The notes under the pieces were generated by a model. That model saw nothing but the letters and a program-made list of their open reading frames with translations, made no database searches and was not told where the DNA came from. Source: an uncultured Paraprevotella sp. (GTDB lineage: Bacteria > Bacteroidota > Bacteroidia > Bacteroidales > Bacteroidaceae). From it: DNA of 64,000 nucleotides. The stretch spans positions 1 through 64,000 of the forward strand of contig CALUFQ010000001.1 of NCBI GenBank assembly GCA_944319925.1, read 5' to 3'. This document shows, one piece after another, positions 1 to 8,163 of the stretch. Both the position numbers and the translations under genes were made by a program. Position 1 is the stretch's first letter; every line of letters starts with the position of its first letter.

Positions 1-1
1 A

Positions 2-70
2 TTGAATAGTTTGTTGACACTAAATTTCCAAATCACAGACTCGAAAAATGCACATTTTGATGCCGCGTAA
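2..70 (+). CDS. C-terminal end of a transposase (partial, runs off left edge)
   Basis: An open frame enters from the left edge and ends at the taa at 68-70. Its last residues read ITDSKNAHFDAA. Nearly the same C-terminus (ILNSENAHFDAA, then stop) is found again at 22218-22220, which suggests a mobile-element protein present in more than one copy. A strong hairpin and an IS-like terminus follow. The transposase family cannot be named from 22 residues. The call as a transposase rests on context and repetition, not on a catalytic motif. Confidence 0.45.
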   Translation: MNSLLTLNFQITDSKNAHFDAA

Positions 71-103
71 AGTATAAAAGTAACGGATTAGAACCATGAC
101 ACT

Positions 104-153
104 TAAAAGGGTCGCATCAAACTCTGTTTTTGAGTAATGATGCGACCCTTTAC
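104..153 (+). terminator. Strong hairpin after the transposase end
   Basis: An 11-base perfect inverted repeat, gggtcgcatca and tgatgcgaccc, is separated by about 18 bases and followed by tttacc. It probably ends transposase transcription or insulates the element from outside reading. It lies between the transposase stop codon and the putative element end near 228. Confidence 0.55.
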
Positions 154-268
154 CTATTCTTTTAGGATGTTCAGATTTCAACTTAAAAGTTTATCTTGCC
201 ATAAAATGAATTTTGACACACCCTCTTAGAAGTCACGTTCCACATCGGAGTGTGGTTTGTTCTTTTTT

Positions 269-904
269 TTAATCCTTGTCCCCTTCCAGTTGTTTTTTCA
301 CTTCCGCACTGGGCTTATAGCGTTTGTTCAGTCCGTTGACCACCTCTTTCGTGATGTCATATTTGGCATTGGCAGTTAGGATGTTGTCACCCACCTTGCT
401 GATGATGTAGTCAAACTTCTTGGTCTTGTTATATTCCTTAAGGAAAGACTGGATGGAGTCGCGCATCTCGTTGTTGTACTTCATTTGCTCGGCGGCGAAG
501 TCGTTGCTGAGCCGGTCGTTGAGGGCTTGCAAGTCCTGTTGCTGTTTGGCCAGCGACATTTGCGCCTGTTCCACCTGTTCCTTGGTGGTGAACTGGTTGG
601 TTTCGTATTTCTTCTGCAGTTCGGCAGCTTTGGCCTGCAGGGCACGTTCCTTTCCGGCCAGCGTGGCGCGGATGTTTTCCCCTTTCCTGTTCATCAGGAT
701 GGTGTAGTCCTTGCAAAATTCATATTGTGACATGAGCGTGTCAATTTCCACGTAGGCGATTTTCAGTCCTCCGGCGGGAATTTCTGCGGCCTGGGAGTTG
801 GCGGCTTCGTCTTTCGGCGAACCCTGGCTGCAACTTGTCGTGCCGAGTGTGCATGCGAGGGCGATGAGTCCGGCGCAGGCGAGATGTTGTTTTTTCATTT
901 CCAT
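269..904 (-). CDS. OmpH/Skp-family periplasmic chaperone-like lipoprotein
   Basis: A 211-residue protein with a lipoprotein signal: charged start (MEMKKQH), hydrophobic core, and a TTSC lipobox with Cys25. After a short linker comes the OmpH beta-strand start (KIAYVEIDTLMSQYEF), then a long charged and Gln-rich helical stretch, about residues 75-155, as expected for the coiled-coil tentacles of Skp. It ends with the family's closing strand and helix (FDYIISK...DITKEVVNGLN). Skp-like proteins hold unfolded outer-membrane proteins in the periplasm. Many Bacteroidetes paralogues, like this one, are lipid anchored. A start at the second Met (898) is equally possible. The neighbouring small membrane protein gene lies just upstream in the same direction. 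Confidence 0.85.
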   Translation of the reverse strand: MEMKKQHLACAGLIALACTLGTTSCSQGSPKDEAANSQAAEIPAGGLKIAYVEIDTLMSQYEFCKDYTILMNRKGENIRATLAGKERALQAKAAELQKKYETNQFTTKEQVEQAQMSLAKQQQDLQALNDRLSNDFAAEQMKYNNEMRDSIQSFLKEYNKTKKFDYIISKVGDNILTANAKYDITKEVVNGLNKRYKPSAEVKKQLEGDKD

Positions 905-919
905 GTATTTGATTGATGA

Positions 920-1138
920 TTACTTTTTCGCGGAACGTTCGCTGATGCGGTGGGGGTTAGGCATGCGTTCCATGGCATCCATGGTCTGTACGCACGTGAT
1001 GCCCCGTTTGCGCATGGCCGCGCTATGACCTACGTGCGTGTTCGGGAATCGCCCGTTTTTCTTTAATAAGATTTTGACGGCCAGAAAAACCATGCTGGCA
1101 GCCACAATTATCAGCGTAAACAGTAATGTCTTCCACAT
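920..1138 (-). CDS. Small single-pass membrane protein, conserved type
   Basis: A 72-residue protein (start MWKTLLF) with one hydrophobic segment at about residues 3-23, then KILLKKNGRFPNTHVG and a polar tail containing RKRGITCVQTMDAMERM. This layout, one helix followed by a KxGxFPNTH-type motif and a single Cys, recurs in Bacteroidales proteins of unknown function, from memory. I chose 1138 over a longer start at 1162 because a TATCTTTG -7 element lies at 1160-1167 on this strand and places the transcript start downstream of 1162. It probably shares a transcript with the OmpH-like gene, whose start is 16 bases away. Function unknown. Confidence 0.6.
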   Translation of the reverse strand: MWKTLLFTLIIVAASMVFLAVKILLKKNGRFPNTHVGHSAAMRKRGITCVQTMDAMERMPNPHRISERSAKK

Positions 1139-1146
1139 TTTTTGCG

Positions 1147-1167
1147 TATATTTGTGGTGCAAAGATA
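1147..1167. promoter_or_regulatory. Divergent pair of TAnnTTTG -7 elements
   Basis: TATATTTG at 1147-1154 points right, toward pepD. CAAAGATA at 1160-1167, which is TATCTTTG on the minus strand, points left toward the small membrane protein. Both fit the Bacteroidetes -7 consensus TAnnTTTG. No clear TTTG -33 box is seen at 19 bases from either. Confidence 0.5.
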
Positions 1168-1240
1168 AAAGATAAAAGCGGGCGAGAGCGCGCTCTTCCT
1201 GCTTTTAACCAAAATTAGCATGTAAAAAGTAAGAATAATC

Positions 1241-2701
1241 ATGGAAATGAAATCGCTGAAACCTTCCGAGGTTTTTAAGTTTTTTGCCGAAATCAACAAT
1301 GTGCCCCGTCCTTCGAAGCGGGAAGAGAGGATGATAGACTATTTGCAACAGTTCGCGAAGAAAAGGGGGCTGGAATGCAAGGTGGACGAAACAGGAAATG
1401 TGTTAATCCGCAAAAATGCCACACCGGGAATGGAAGGCCGCAAGACGGTCATCCTGCAAAGCCACATGGACATGGTGTGTGAGAAAAACCGCGAGGTGGA
1501 TTTCGATTTCGAAAAGGATGCCATCCGCACGGAAGTGGATGGGGAATGGCTACGGGCCAAGGGCACGACGTTGGGCGCGGACGACGGCATCGGGATGGCG
1601 ATGGAACTGGCGTTGCTAGATGCCGGCGATATTGCGCATGGTCCGTTGGAATGCGTGTTCACCCGCGACGAGGAAACGGGATTGACCGGCGCGTTCGGCA
1701 TGAAACCCGGTTTCATGTCGGGTGACATCCTGCTGAATTTGGACTCGGAAGACGAGGGGCAGATTTTTGTCAGCTGCGCGGGAGGCACTACGACGACGGC
1801 AGAGTTTGACTTTGAGCCGGTGGATGCCCCGCAGGATTATTTCTTTTTCGAATTGAAGGTGAACGGGCTCACGGGAGGCCATTCAGGCGATGACATCAAT
1901 AAGAAACGGGCCAATGCCAACAAAATTTTGGTGCGCTTCTTGTATGACGCGATGGCAAAATATGATTTATATCTTTGCGACATCCAGGCCGGGGGCTTGC
2001 ATAACGCCATTCCGCGCGAGGCGATGGCGGTGTGCGCCATCCCGATGGCGGACAAAGAAAGCATCCGCGTGGACTGGAACCTGTTTGCCGCCGACGTGGA
2101 GGAGGAATATCGCGTGACAGAACCGTCGATAGCGTTTGAACTGCAAAGCGAAACGGTGCGGCCGAAGGCCGTGGAACGCGAAACGGCCCGCAAACTGATG
2201 TGGGCTTTGATGGCTGTGCATAACGGCGTGTTGGCCATTTCGCAAGACATTGACTTGGTGGAAACCAGTTCCAACCTGGCCAGCATCAAACTGATTGACG
2301 GTCATAAAATCCTTGTCAAGAGCAGCCAGCGGAGCAGCCTGTTGAGTGCGCGCCACCACGTGAGCAACATGGTGAAGGCGGCATTCGAGCTGGCCGGGGC
2401 CAAGGTGGAAGTCGGGGAAGGGTATCCGGGCTGGAAAATGAATCCCAATTCCGAAATCTTGCATGTTGCGGTAGATACTTATAAGGAACTGTTTGGCCGC
2501 GATCCGAAAGTGTTGGGCATCCACGCGGGACTGGAGTGCGGGTTGTTCAGCGAGAAATATCCGGGGTTGGACATGATTTCATTCGGCCCCACGTTGCGCG
2601 GGGTGCATTCGCCCGACGAGCGGCTGCTTATCCCCACGGTACAAATGGTGTGGGACCATCTGAAGGCAATCTTGGAAAGGATTCCGCAGAAAGCCGATTA
2701 G
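1241..2701 (+). CDS. pepD: Aminoacyl-histidine dipeptidase (M20 family, PepD/carnosinase-like)
   Basis: A 486-residue zinc dipeptidase, cytosolic with no signal peptide, that cleaves X-His and other dipeptides. The M20 metal and catalytic residues are in place: His75 in SHMDMV, Asp115 in LGADDGIG, Glu144/145 in TRDEETGL, Asp168 in LNLDSE, and a C-terminal His in GVHSPDERL. Residues about 210-390 form the lid domain, including GGHSGDDI. Length matches PepD (about 485). The start at 1241 (ATGGAAATG) leaves a leader of about 80 bases after the -7 element at 1147. A second Met two codons later is also possible. The beta-helix lipoprotein gene follows 35 bases downstream. Confidence 0.93.
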   Translation: MEMKSLKPSEVFKFFAEINNVPRPSKREERMIDYLQQFAKKRGLECKVDETGNVLIRKNATPGMEGRKTVILQSHMDMVCEKNREVDFDFEKDAIRTEVDGEWLRAKGTTLGADDGIGMAMELALLDAGDIAHGPLECVFTRDEETGLTGAFGMKPGFMSGDILLNLDSEDEGQIFVSCAGGTTTTAEFDFEPVDAPQDYFFFELKVNGLTGGHSGDDINKKRANANKILVRFLYDAMAKYDLYLCDIQAGGLHNAIPREAMAVCAIPMADKESIRVDWNLFAADVEEEYRVTEPSIAFELQSETVRPKAVERETARKLMWALMAVHNGVLAISQDIDLVETSSNLASIKLIDGHKILVKSSQRSSLLSARHHVSNMVKAAFELAGAKVEVGEGYPGWKMNPNSEILHVAVDTYKELFGRDPKVLGIHAGLECGLFSEKYPGLDMISFGPTLRGVHSPDERLLIPTVQMVWDHLKAILERIPQKAD

Positions 2702-2736
2702 TCGTCTGGCCAGTCAAATGGAGGAACAAATTGGAG

Positions 2737-4203
2737 ATGCGACATTCTGTTGTTATTGGGATTGGAGTGGTGTGCCTATCGGGGGCGGCAGCATGTTTTA
2801 CTGCGTGTGACGACGCCATGTCTTTCACCACCGACCGCAGTGCGTTGTTGGCTTTCTCTACCGACACCGTGCAGTTCGACACGGTAATTTCCACTGTGGG
2901 TTCGAGCACACGGCAATTGATGGTATATAACCGCAACGGGGAAGGGCTGCGCATCGCTTCCGTGCGTTTGCACCGTGGAAATGCGACACCTTTCCGTGTC
3001 AACGTGGATGGCTCTTACCTGGAACCGGAAAGTGGCGCACGGGCCTTTGACTTTGAGGTGCGGGGAGGCGACAGCATCCGCGTGTTTGCCGAAGTCACGA
3101 TGCCGTCCAACGGGCAGGATGCCCCAGTGGCCATGAATGATACGTTGATTTTCACATTGGAGAGCGGGGTAGAACAGGGGGTGATTTTTTCAGCTGTGGG
3201 GCAGGATGCCTATATGTGGCACGGGAGGGTCATCGAGGAAGACACGTTGTTGAAGGCGGGGAGGCCCATCGTGGTCTATGACAGTCTTTCGGTAGCTCCG
3301 GGTGTCACCTTGTCGATGGCACCGGGCGTGACATTTTATTTCCATGACGGGGCCAATCTGTGGGTGCATGGGCGCGTGGTGGCCGAAGGGACGATGGAAC
3401 AGCCCGTGGTGTTCCGGGGCGACCGCACCGACCGCATGTTCGATTACTTGCCTTATGATAACACCCCGTCACGCTGGGGCGGCATCCGCCTGCGGGCATC
3501 GAGCATGGACAATCGGTTTGAATATGTGGACATCCATAGTGCCTCGTATGGCATTGCCTGTGACAGTTCTTCCACGGAAAGCGTGAAACTAACCTTGGCA
3601 AACAGCATCTTGCATAACATTGGAGGGGAGGGGCTAGGTTTGTACCACTGCCGTGCCCACGTGGCCAACACGCAAATCAGTAACACGTTGGGACATTGTG
3701 TGGCTGTGGTGGGCGGCTGGGCCGAGTTCGTGCAATGCACTTTGGCGCAGTTTTATCCTTGGGATGCTTCCCGGGGCGATGCCCTTTATCTGGCCAACCA
3801 ATGGCTGGCCTTGGACTATCCGTTGGAACATGCCTATTTCCTGAATTGCCTGGTGACGGGATATGCTGATGATGTGCTGACGGGCAACCTGAAAGATGAA
3901 AACGACGAAGTGGACTACCGATTTGCCAATTGCGTGTTGCGCACGGTAGAGTCGGACGATGCCGCCCGTTTTGTGAACATCACTTACGAGAAACCCGGCG
4001 AAGAGGGGACGGGCGACAAGCAATTCAAACTTTTCGACACGGATAACTTCTTGTACGATTTCCGCTTGGAGGCTTCTTCCGTAGCGCGTGACAAAGGTGC
4101 GGATGAATGGGCCTTGGAATATCCGACAGACCGCTACGGCATAAACCGGACGGCAGACACCGCGCCGGACGTGGGATGTTACGAATATGTGGCCGAGGAA
4201 TGA
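2737..4203 (+). CDS. Secreted right-handed beta-helix lipoprotein
   Basis: A 488-residue protein starting at MRHSVVIGIGVV; ggag lies just before this ATG, and the open frame upstream only overlaps pepD. It has a lipoprotein signal ending FTAC. An N-terminal beta domain (FTTDRSALLAFSTDTVQFDTV) precedes a parallel beta-helix marked by repeated short strands such as GVTLSMAPGVTFYFHDGANLWVHG-type turns and FEYVDIHSASYGIAC. It closes with PDVGCYEY, akin to the DIGAYE ending common on Bacteroidetes beta-helix surface proteins. The substrate or role is unknown; polysaccharide or cell-surface binding is only a guess. Its stop overlaps the next start (ATGA at 4200), so the two are co-translated. Confidence 0.72.
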   Translation: MRHSVVIGIGVVCLSGAAACFTACDDAMSFTTDRSALLAFSTDTVQFDTVISTVGSSTRQLMVYNRNGEGLRIASVRLHRGNATPFRVNVDGSYLEPESGARAFDFEVRGGDSIRVFAEVTMPSNGQDAPVAMNDTLIFTLESGVEQGVIFSAVGQDAYMWHGRVIEEDTLLKAGRPIVVYDSLSVAPGVTLSMAPGVTFYFHDGANLWVHGRVVAEGTMEQPVVFRGDRTDRMFDYLPYDNTPSRWGGIRLRASSMDNRFEYVDIHSASYGIACDSSSTESVKLTLANSILHNIGGEGLGLYHCRAHVANTQISNTLGHCVAVVGGWAEFVQCTLAQFYPWDASRGDALYLANQWLALDYPLEHAYFLNCLVTGYADDVLTGNLKDENDEVDYRFANCVLRTVESDDAARFVNITYEKPGEEGTGDKQFKLFDTDNFLYDFRLEASSVARDKGADEWALEYPTDRYGINRTADTAPDVGCYEYVAEE

Positions 4204-5210
4204 CGGTGTGGCGGTATTTGGGAATCCTGTTCGGATTTTGTTGCGTATGGTCTGCGTCCATGGCGCAAAAGCCGTTCCGTGTGATGTTTTACAACGTGGA
4301 GAACCTGTTTGATTGCCGGGACGACTCGTTGAAGGACGATGACGAATTTCTTCCGGAAACCGAAAAGCGGTGGACGCATTACCGGTATTGGCGGAAATTG
4401 AACGCCCTGTCCAAGGTGGTTGCGGCCGTGGGGGAAGAACACTTGCCCGATTTGATAGGATTATGCGAGGTGGAGAACGACAGCGTAGTGTTCGACTTGG
4501 CGTGCCGCTCGGCCATGCGCACATTGGGCTACCGTTACGTGGTGACGCATTCGCCCGACGAGCGGGGAATAGATGTCGCATTGTTATACCAGCCCGGCTG
4601 TTTCCGCCTTTTAGGCACCCGCGAAGTGGTTGTCCCTTCTTTGCAGAAAGGTTTCCGTCCCACCCGCAACCTATTATATGTAAAAGGGCGTGTGCTGAGT
4701 GGCGACACGTTGCACGTGGTGGTCTGCCATTTTCCGAGCCGTCTGGGGAAAACGCTTGTGGCTCGCCGCCATCGCTTGTTGGCGGCACACGTTTTGCGCG
4801 GGGTTGTTGATTCCGTCCATGCCGATTCGCCAAAGGCCCGCATGATTGTCATGGGGGATTTCAATGCCGGCGGAAAAGATGAAATTTTCGAAGAAGCCTT
4901 TCCTGCCGAATACCACGAGCCGGCCTGGGAAACCAAGCCGGAAGGGATTGGCGGCAGTTACCGTTACAGGGGGATTTGGGAAACAATTGACCACATCTGG
5001 GTCAGCCCGGCATTGATGGACGTGCGAAATCGTTTACATACTTCAGACGGGAAATTCCGTGTGGCCGCATTTCCCTTTATGTGCGAGCCGGATAAGACAT
5101 ACGGCGGGGTTCGTCCTTTCCGCACTTATCAAGGGCCGTTGTACAAAGGCGGATATAGCGACCACTTCCCGGTGACAGTGGATTTCATTTGGCGTTTCCC
5201 CGATGAGTAA
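4200..5210 (+). CDS. Endonuclease/exonuclease/phosphatase family protein, exported
   Basis: A 336-residue protein starting at MTVWRYLG in a 4-base ATGA overlap with the preceding gene. A signal peptide (to about residue 23, SMAQ) points to export. The EEP fold signatures occur in order: FYNVENLFD (Asn/metal), LCEVEND (catalytic Glu), GIDVALLYQ, VCHFPSR, MGDFNAGG (Asp/Asn) and a C-terminal SDHFPVTV (Asp-His pair). Members of this family hydrolyse phosphodiesters or phosphoesters: nucleic acids, phosphatidylinositol, sphingomyelin. In Bacteroidales the exported members are of unresolved substrate. Coupling to the beta-helix lipoprotein suggests a joint role at the envelope (inference). Confidence 0.82.
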   Translation: MTVWRYLGILFGFCCVWSASMAQKPFRVMFYNVENLFDCRDDSLKDDDEFLPETEKRWTHYRYWRKLNALSKVVAAVGEEHLPDLIGLCEVENDSVVFDLACRSAMRTLGYRYVVTHSPDERGIDVALLYQPGCFRLLGTREVVVPSLQKGFRPTRNLLYVKGRVLSGDTLHVVVCHFPSRLGKTLVARRHRLLAAHVLRGVVDSVHADSPKARMIVMGDFNAGGKDEIFEEAFPAEYHEPAWETKPEGIGGSYRYRGIWETIDHIWVSPALMDVRNRLHTSDGKFRVAAFPFMCEPDKTYGGVRPFRTYQGPLYKGGYSDHFPVTVDFIWRFPDE

Positions 5211-5292
5211 AAGGACGGCTGTTTGGGGCTTTGCAAGGCTGCCCGTTACGTATAAAAAATGTTATCTGTGTGCGTTTATAGGAAAAATATGG

Positions 5293-5300
5293 TATTTTTG
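5293..5300 (+). promoter_or_regulatory. TAnnTTTG -7 element before the membrane protein gene
   Basis: TATTTTTG ends 27 bases before the ATG at 5328. It matches the Bacteroidetes -7 consensus. No convincing -33 TTTG is present at the expected distance. Confidence 0.4.
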
Positions 5301-5327
5301 TTCCCTATAAGTTAAGTATGTTCTAGT

Positions 5328-6263
5328 ATGGATGAAAAGAAAGAAAAGGAAGAAGGATTGTTTCAGACAAGAAGTTATTTAAGCTGTCTGAATGAGGGAT
5401 TCAAGTTGCCTTCCCGCCATATTTTATCTTTGTTGAAATTCCTGTGGCCGTCATTGGCGGCCGGTGCCGTGTCGGCAGGCCTGTGGGGGATTTTCTTCAA
5501 CCAATTGTTCTTGGTGGTCACGGCATGGCTTGCGGCCACGGAACCTGTGACACTATTGTTACCCGCATATACTTTGTGGGGGTTGTGCCTGTTGGCCTTG
5601 CTGGCCGGAAGTTTTTGTTTGGGGAATGTGACTGTAGCTATTTCCCGTTATGCCGAAGATGGCAGTTGGCCCGTGTTGCGTTTCGGCGCCTGCCGCAACG
5701 AGATATTCCATGCTTCCCTGCGGGCTTTGGTCTTTTTGCTCGTGGGTGCGGCTGTCTTTTTGCTTGTGATGTTCCCTCTTTATCTATGGGTCGGTGTGCA
5801 TAGTGTGTGGATGCCGGTGACGGCGGCCATATTGTGGCTGGCTTGGGGAGTGCCTTACTGCATGGTCGGGTTGGACTATTTGCTGGGTAGGGGGCCAAAA
5901 AGCTTCTTCCGGAGTTTAGCCCGCATCAAGGACGGTTATCAATATTGGGGCGCATTTTTTATCGTGTTGTTTTGCGGAGGGCTGATTATGACGGTCTTTT
6001 CATTGGTCAGTTGGTTGCCGGCAGGCGTGTTGTCATTTGCCGGATATGAATCGCAGATGAGTGTATTGACCGGGGACACGACAGATTTACCCGGTGCCGT
6101 ACCGTTGTTTATCGTGTTTTTCTTCATGTTGGCTTCGCTGATTACCAACATGTCCGGTTGGCTTACGATTTTTCCCCTCTCGTATTTGTACGGTTCTGTA
6201 GAAGCGCGCAAAAAAGAAATGGAAAGGTTTGTGGAAGAAGAACGGCGTTTGCAGGAGTCATAA
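5328..6263 (+). CDS. Polytopic membrane protein of unknown function
   Basis: A 311-residue integral membrane protein. A 30-residue charged cytosolic N-terminus is followed by about six hydrophobic helices, near residues 38-60, 75-98, 127-150, 155-178, 210-232 and 258-285. The C-terminal tail is highly charged (EARKKEMERFVEEERRLQES). No transporter or enzyme signature is seen. The -7 element at 5293 and the 117-base gap to the upstream gene suggest it is transcribed alone. I do not recognise a specific family. Confidence 0.6.
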   Translation: MDEKKEKEEGLFQTRSYLSCLNEGFKLPSRHILSLLKFLWPSLAAGAVSAGLWGIFFNQLFLVVTAWLAATEPVTLLLPAYTLWGLCLLALLAGSFCLGNVTVAISRYAEDGSWPVLRFGACRNEIFHASLRALVFLLVGAAVFLLVMFPLYLWVGVHSVWMPVTAAILWLAWGVPYCMVGLDYLLGRGPKSFFRSLARIKDGYQYWGAFFIVLFCGGLIMTVFSLVSWLPAGVLSFAGYESQMSVLTGDTTDLPGAVPLFIVFFFMLASLITNMSGWLTIFPLSYLYGSVEARKKEMERFVEEERRLQES

Positions 6264-6550
6264 AGAGGCGTTCGAAGTTTGTCCGTGCCATAGCTATGGC
6301 TTGAAGGATTTCATCCGCGAACATTTTGTGGAAAAAACAAGTGTTGTCAAGACGGGAAGCGAGGCTGCAGCTTGGCATTGCCTCCTTTAAGTCGTATCGG
6401 GGTTATGGCAATGGCCCAAACAAGCCTTGTTTGCCAACATCCCAAGCATGCAGGCTTCCTTCCGGAAAACGGGGAGTAGAATTTTAGTGGGGATTTGATA
6501 AACTCTGCACGGGATCGTAACGACCCTTTTGTTTTTCATACGGATGCCAA

Positions 6551-6610
6551 AACTGTCCCGCCTCGCAAGGGGTCGAGCCCCGAAGGGGCGGAGGGGGTCT
6601 CACACCCACA
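6551..6610 (+). repeat. Interspersed repeat R2, copy A
   Basis: A GC-rich block beginning aactgtcccgcctcgcaa, passing through gccccgaaggggc (a small palindrome) and ending tcacacccac. The reverse complement of 57434-57494 matches it over its whole length with a few differences. It lies between genes on both occasions. Confidence 0.7.
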
Positions 6611-6688
6611 GGAACACAACACCGGACGCATCCCACGGACAACATAAACGGGTCGAAAAAGGGGAGAGTCAGTTTTTGTGCATGAGCA

Positions 6689-6751
6689 CCCTTTGGCCCT
6701 ATGGGCCACCTCCACTACAAGGCGGAGGAGTTTTCCTGCGGACGGACAAGC
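6689..6751 (+). repeat. Interspersed repeat R1, copy A
   Basis: Contains gggccacctcc, an aaggcggaggagtttt core and ctgcggacggacaag. Matching copies lie inverted at 52022-52083 and 57261-57322. It sits 78 bases after R2; the copies at 57 kb have the same R2-then-R1 order on the minus strand. Confidence 0.7.
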
Positions 6752-6861
6752 AATGGAAAGCAGTGCATTTGATTACTTACTCATGAATATTCGTCATTTG
6801 TTAAATCCCAAGGTTAGACACAGTCCCCAAAAATCAAGTTGACATTTGGGAGCGGAGATTT

Positions 6862-8163
6862 TCAAAACATTTCTTTTTCGAGATAAACGCGTATTTCTTC
6901 TGTTGTGGGGTCTTGGGCCACGATGTGTCCGTCCCGGCCGATAAGGAAAACGGCACCGGCACCCATCACTCCGTAACTTTGCCACACGCCATGCGCGTCA
7001 TCCAATTCATAAAGTTGCGTCCAAGGATACCTGTCTTTTTCCACGGCGGCCTTCAAATCGTCAAGTTGCCTCATCTCGCGGGCAATGCCCACAATGGTGA
7101 ATCCTTTGTCCTTGAATTCCTCGTAAACGGGAATCAATTCCTTGGAATGCCGCCGGCAAGGACCGCACCACGATGCCCATAAGTCGATGACGGCCACCTT
7201 ACCGCGTATGAGGTCTGAAATTCTGCGGGTCGTGCCGTCAAGGGCAGGGAGGGCGAAATCCACAAACGGTTTGTGTTCCAGCAGGCGGGTGTTGGCATTA
7301 ATCTTGTCCCGCAAATAATCGGTATAAGGATGGCAGGGGAGAGCCTCCTCGTAGCGCAGGAATTGTGCCATCAGGCTTGCGGGGACTGGCTTTTTCCGCG
7401 AGAGGAAAGGGGAGAGGTCTTGTTTCAGGAGATAGTAATGATAGGTGTTCGGTGTGCCCAGGTAAGCCAGTTTGTCGGCGGCATCTATGCGGCTTCCGAT
7501 GCGGCGGCTTGCCCGTTCCAAGGCAACGGCCTCTGCACTGTATGCACGTCCGTCGTCGAGCATGTCCTGCATTTCTCCAGCCAATTGTTCTTTCAGGGCA
7601 TCGTTGGTGGTTTCGTCCTGTCTTTTTTCCAGGGTCTCGAAAGCTTCAGAGAAGTAGTTGCCGGCATGACGGAGTGAATCCTGCTTCCGACGGACATCTC
7701 TAAATTGCTCGTCAACCCAATGTTTGCGGACATACAGGCTGTCGTTCTGCGGGCTGCCGCCGATAACGTTTTCCGCGGCGCGTTCGTCCGAATAGAGTGT
7801 GGCATGCAATGTGTCCCCTTCGTTAATGAAGAGAATGCCCCTGTACGCTCCTTGCTGATATTCCTCGGCAAAGGCCATCTTGTACATCCGTTCCACACTA
7901 TCGGTCACCGCCCAGGAGAACCGCCCGTTGCGGATGGGAATCTCAGTCGGTGTGGCAATCCATATTGATTTGGTGTCTTCGCCCAACATAAGGGCATGGC
8001 TTTGCGGACGACCGACGACCCGTCCTTCGATATGGACAGTAAACGTCCAGGGCTTTTGTGCCCCGGCTGTTTGCATGCCCCATAAGAAGAGGAAGCAGGA
8101 AAGGCTGCTTGCGAGCAGGAGGCCCGGCTTGCTCTTGGAATGTCGGACAAACGAAGATTTCAT
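6862..8163 (-). CDS. TlpA-like thioredoxin-domain protein, exported
   Basis: A 433-residue protein starting at MKSSFVRHSK, in an ATGA overlap with the upstream MG2-type gene. A signal peptide ends near residue 36 (TAGAQ). Residues about 40-150 form a DUF4369-like beta domain, the middle is helical, and residues about 295-433 form a TlpA/ResA thioredoxin domain with WCGPC at 332-336 in VIDLWASWCGPCRRH. Such proteins carry out disulfide reduction in the periplasm. The position normally held by the cis-proline is odd: the sequence reads VMGAGAVFLIG, with Gly where Pro is expected before xxFLI. This could alter redox behaviour. Confidence 0.82.
   Translation of the reverse strand: MKSSFVRHSKSKPGLLLASSLSCFLFLWGMQTAGAQKPWTFTVHIEGRVVGRPQSHALMLGEDTKSIWIATPTEIPIRNGRFSWAVTDSVERMYKMAFAEEYQQGAYRGILFINEGDTLHATLYSDERAAENVIGGSPQNDSLYVRKHWVDEQFRDVRRKQDSLRHAGNYFSEAFETLEKRQDETTNDALKEQLAGEMQDMLDDGRAYSAEAVALERASRRIGSRIDAADKLAYLGTPNTYHYYLLKQDLSPFLSRKKPVPASLMAQFLRYEEALPCHPYTDYLRDKINANTRLLEHKPFVDFALPALDGTTRRISDLIRGKVAVIDLWASWCGPCRRHSKELIPVYEEFKDKGFTIVGIAREMRQLDDLKAAVEKDRYPWTQLYELDDAHGVWQSYGVMGAGAVFLIGRDGHIVAQDPTTEEIRVYLEKEMF

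Larger units (their letters stand above)
1..230 (+). mobile_element. Right end of an insertion sequence (partial)
   Basis: The block contains a transposase C-terminus, a hairpin, and then gacacaccctc at about 215-226. Read outward from the element this is gagggtgtgtc, which resembles the GGGTGTGTC-type terminal repeats of several Bacteroidetes insertion sequences. The left end and most of the transposase lie outside the window, so the terminal repeat and target duplication cannot be verified. The chromosomal OmpH gene resumes at 269 on the opposite strand. Confidence 0.45.
6264..6861. other. Gene-free gap with intergenic repeats
   Basis: No convincing gene in 598 bases. It holds a 14-bp perfect palindrome (gccatagctatggc, 6287-6300) and a segment at 6472-6515 that resembles a shortened copy of the 66-bp repeat found at 51.3 and 52.1 kb (agtagaatttt, tagtgggga, ttgata, tgcacggga). 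It also holds repeat blocks R2 (6551-6610) and R1 (6689-6751). Open frames crossing it are translations of these repeats. Confidence 0.6.
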
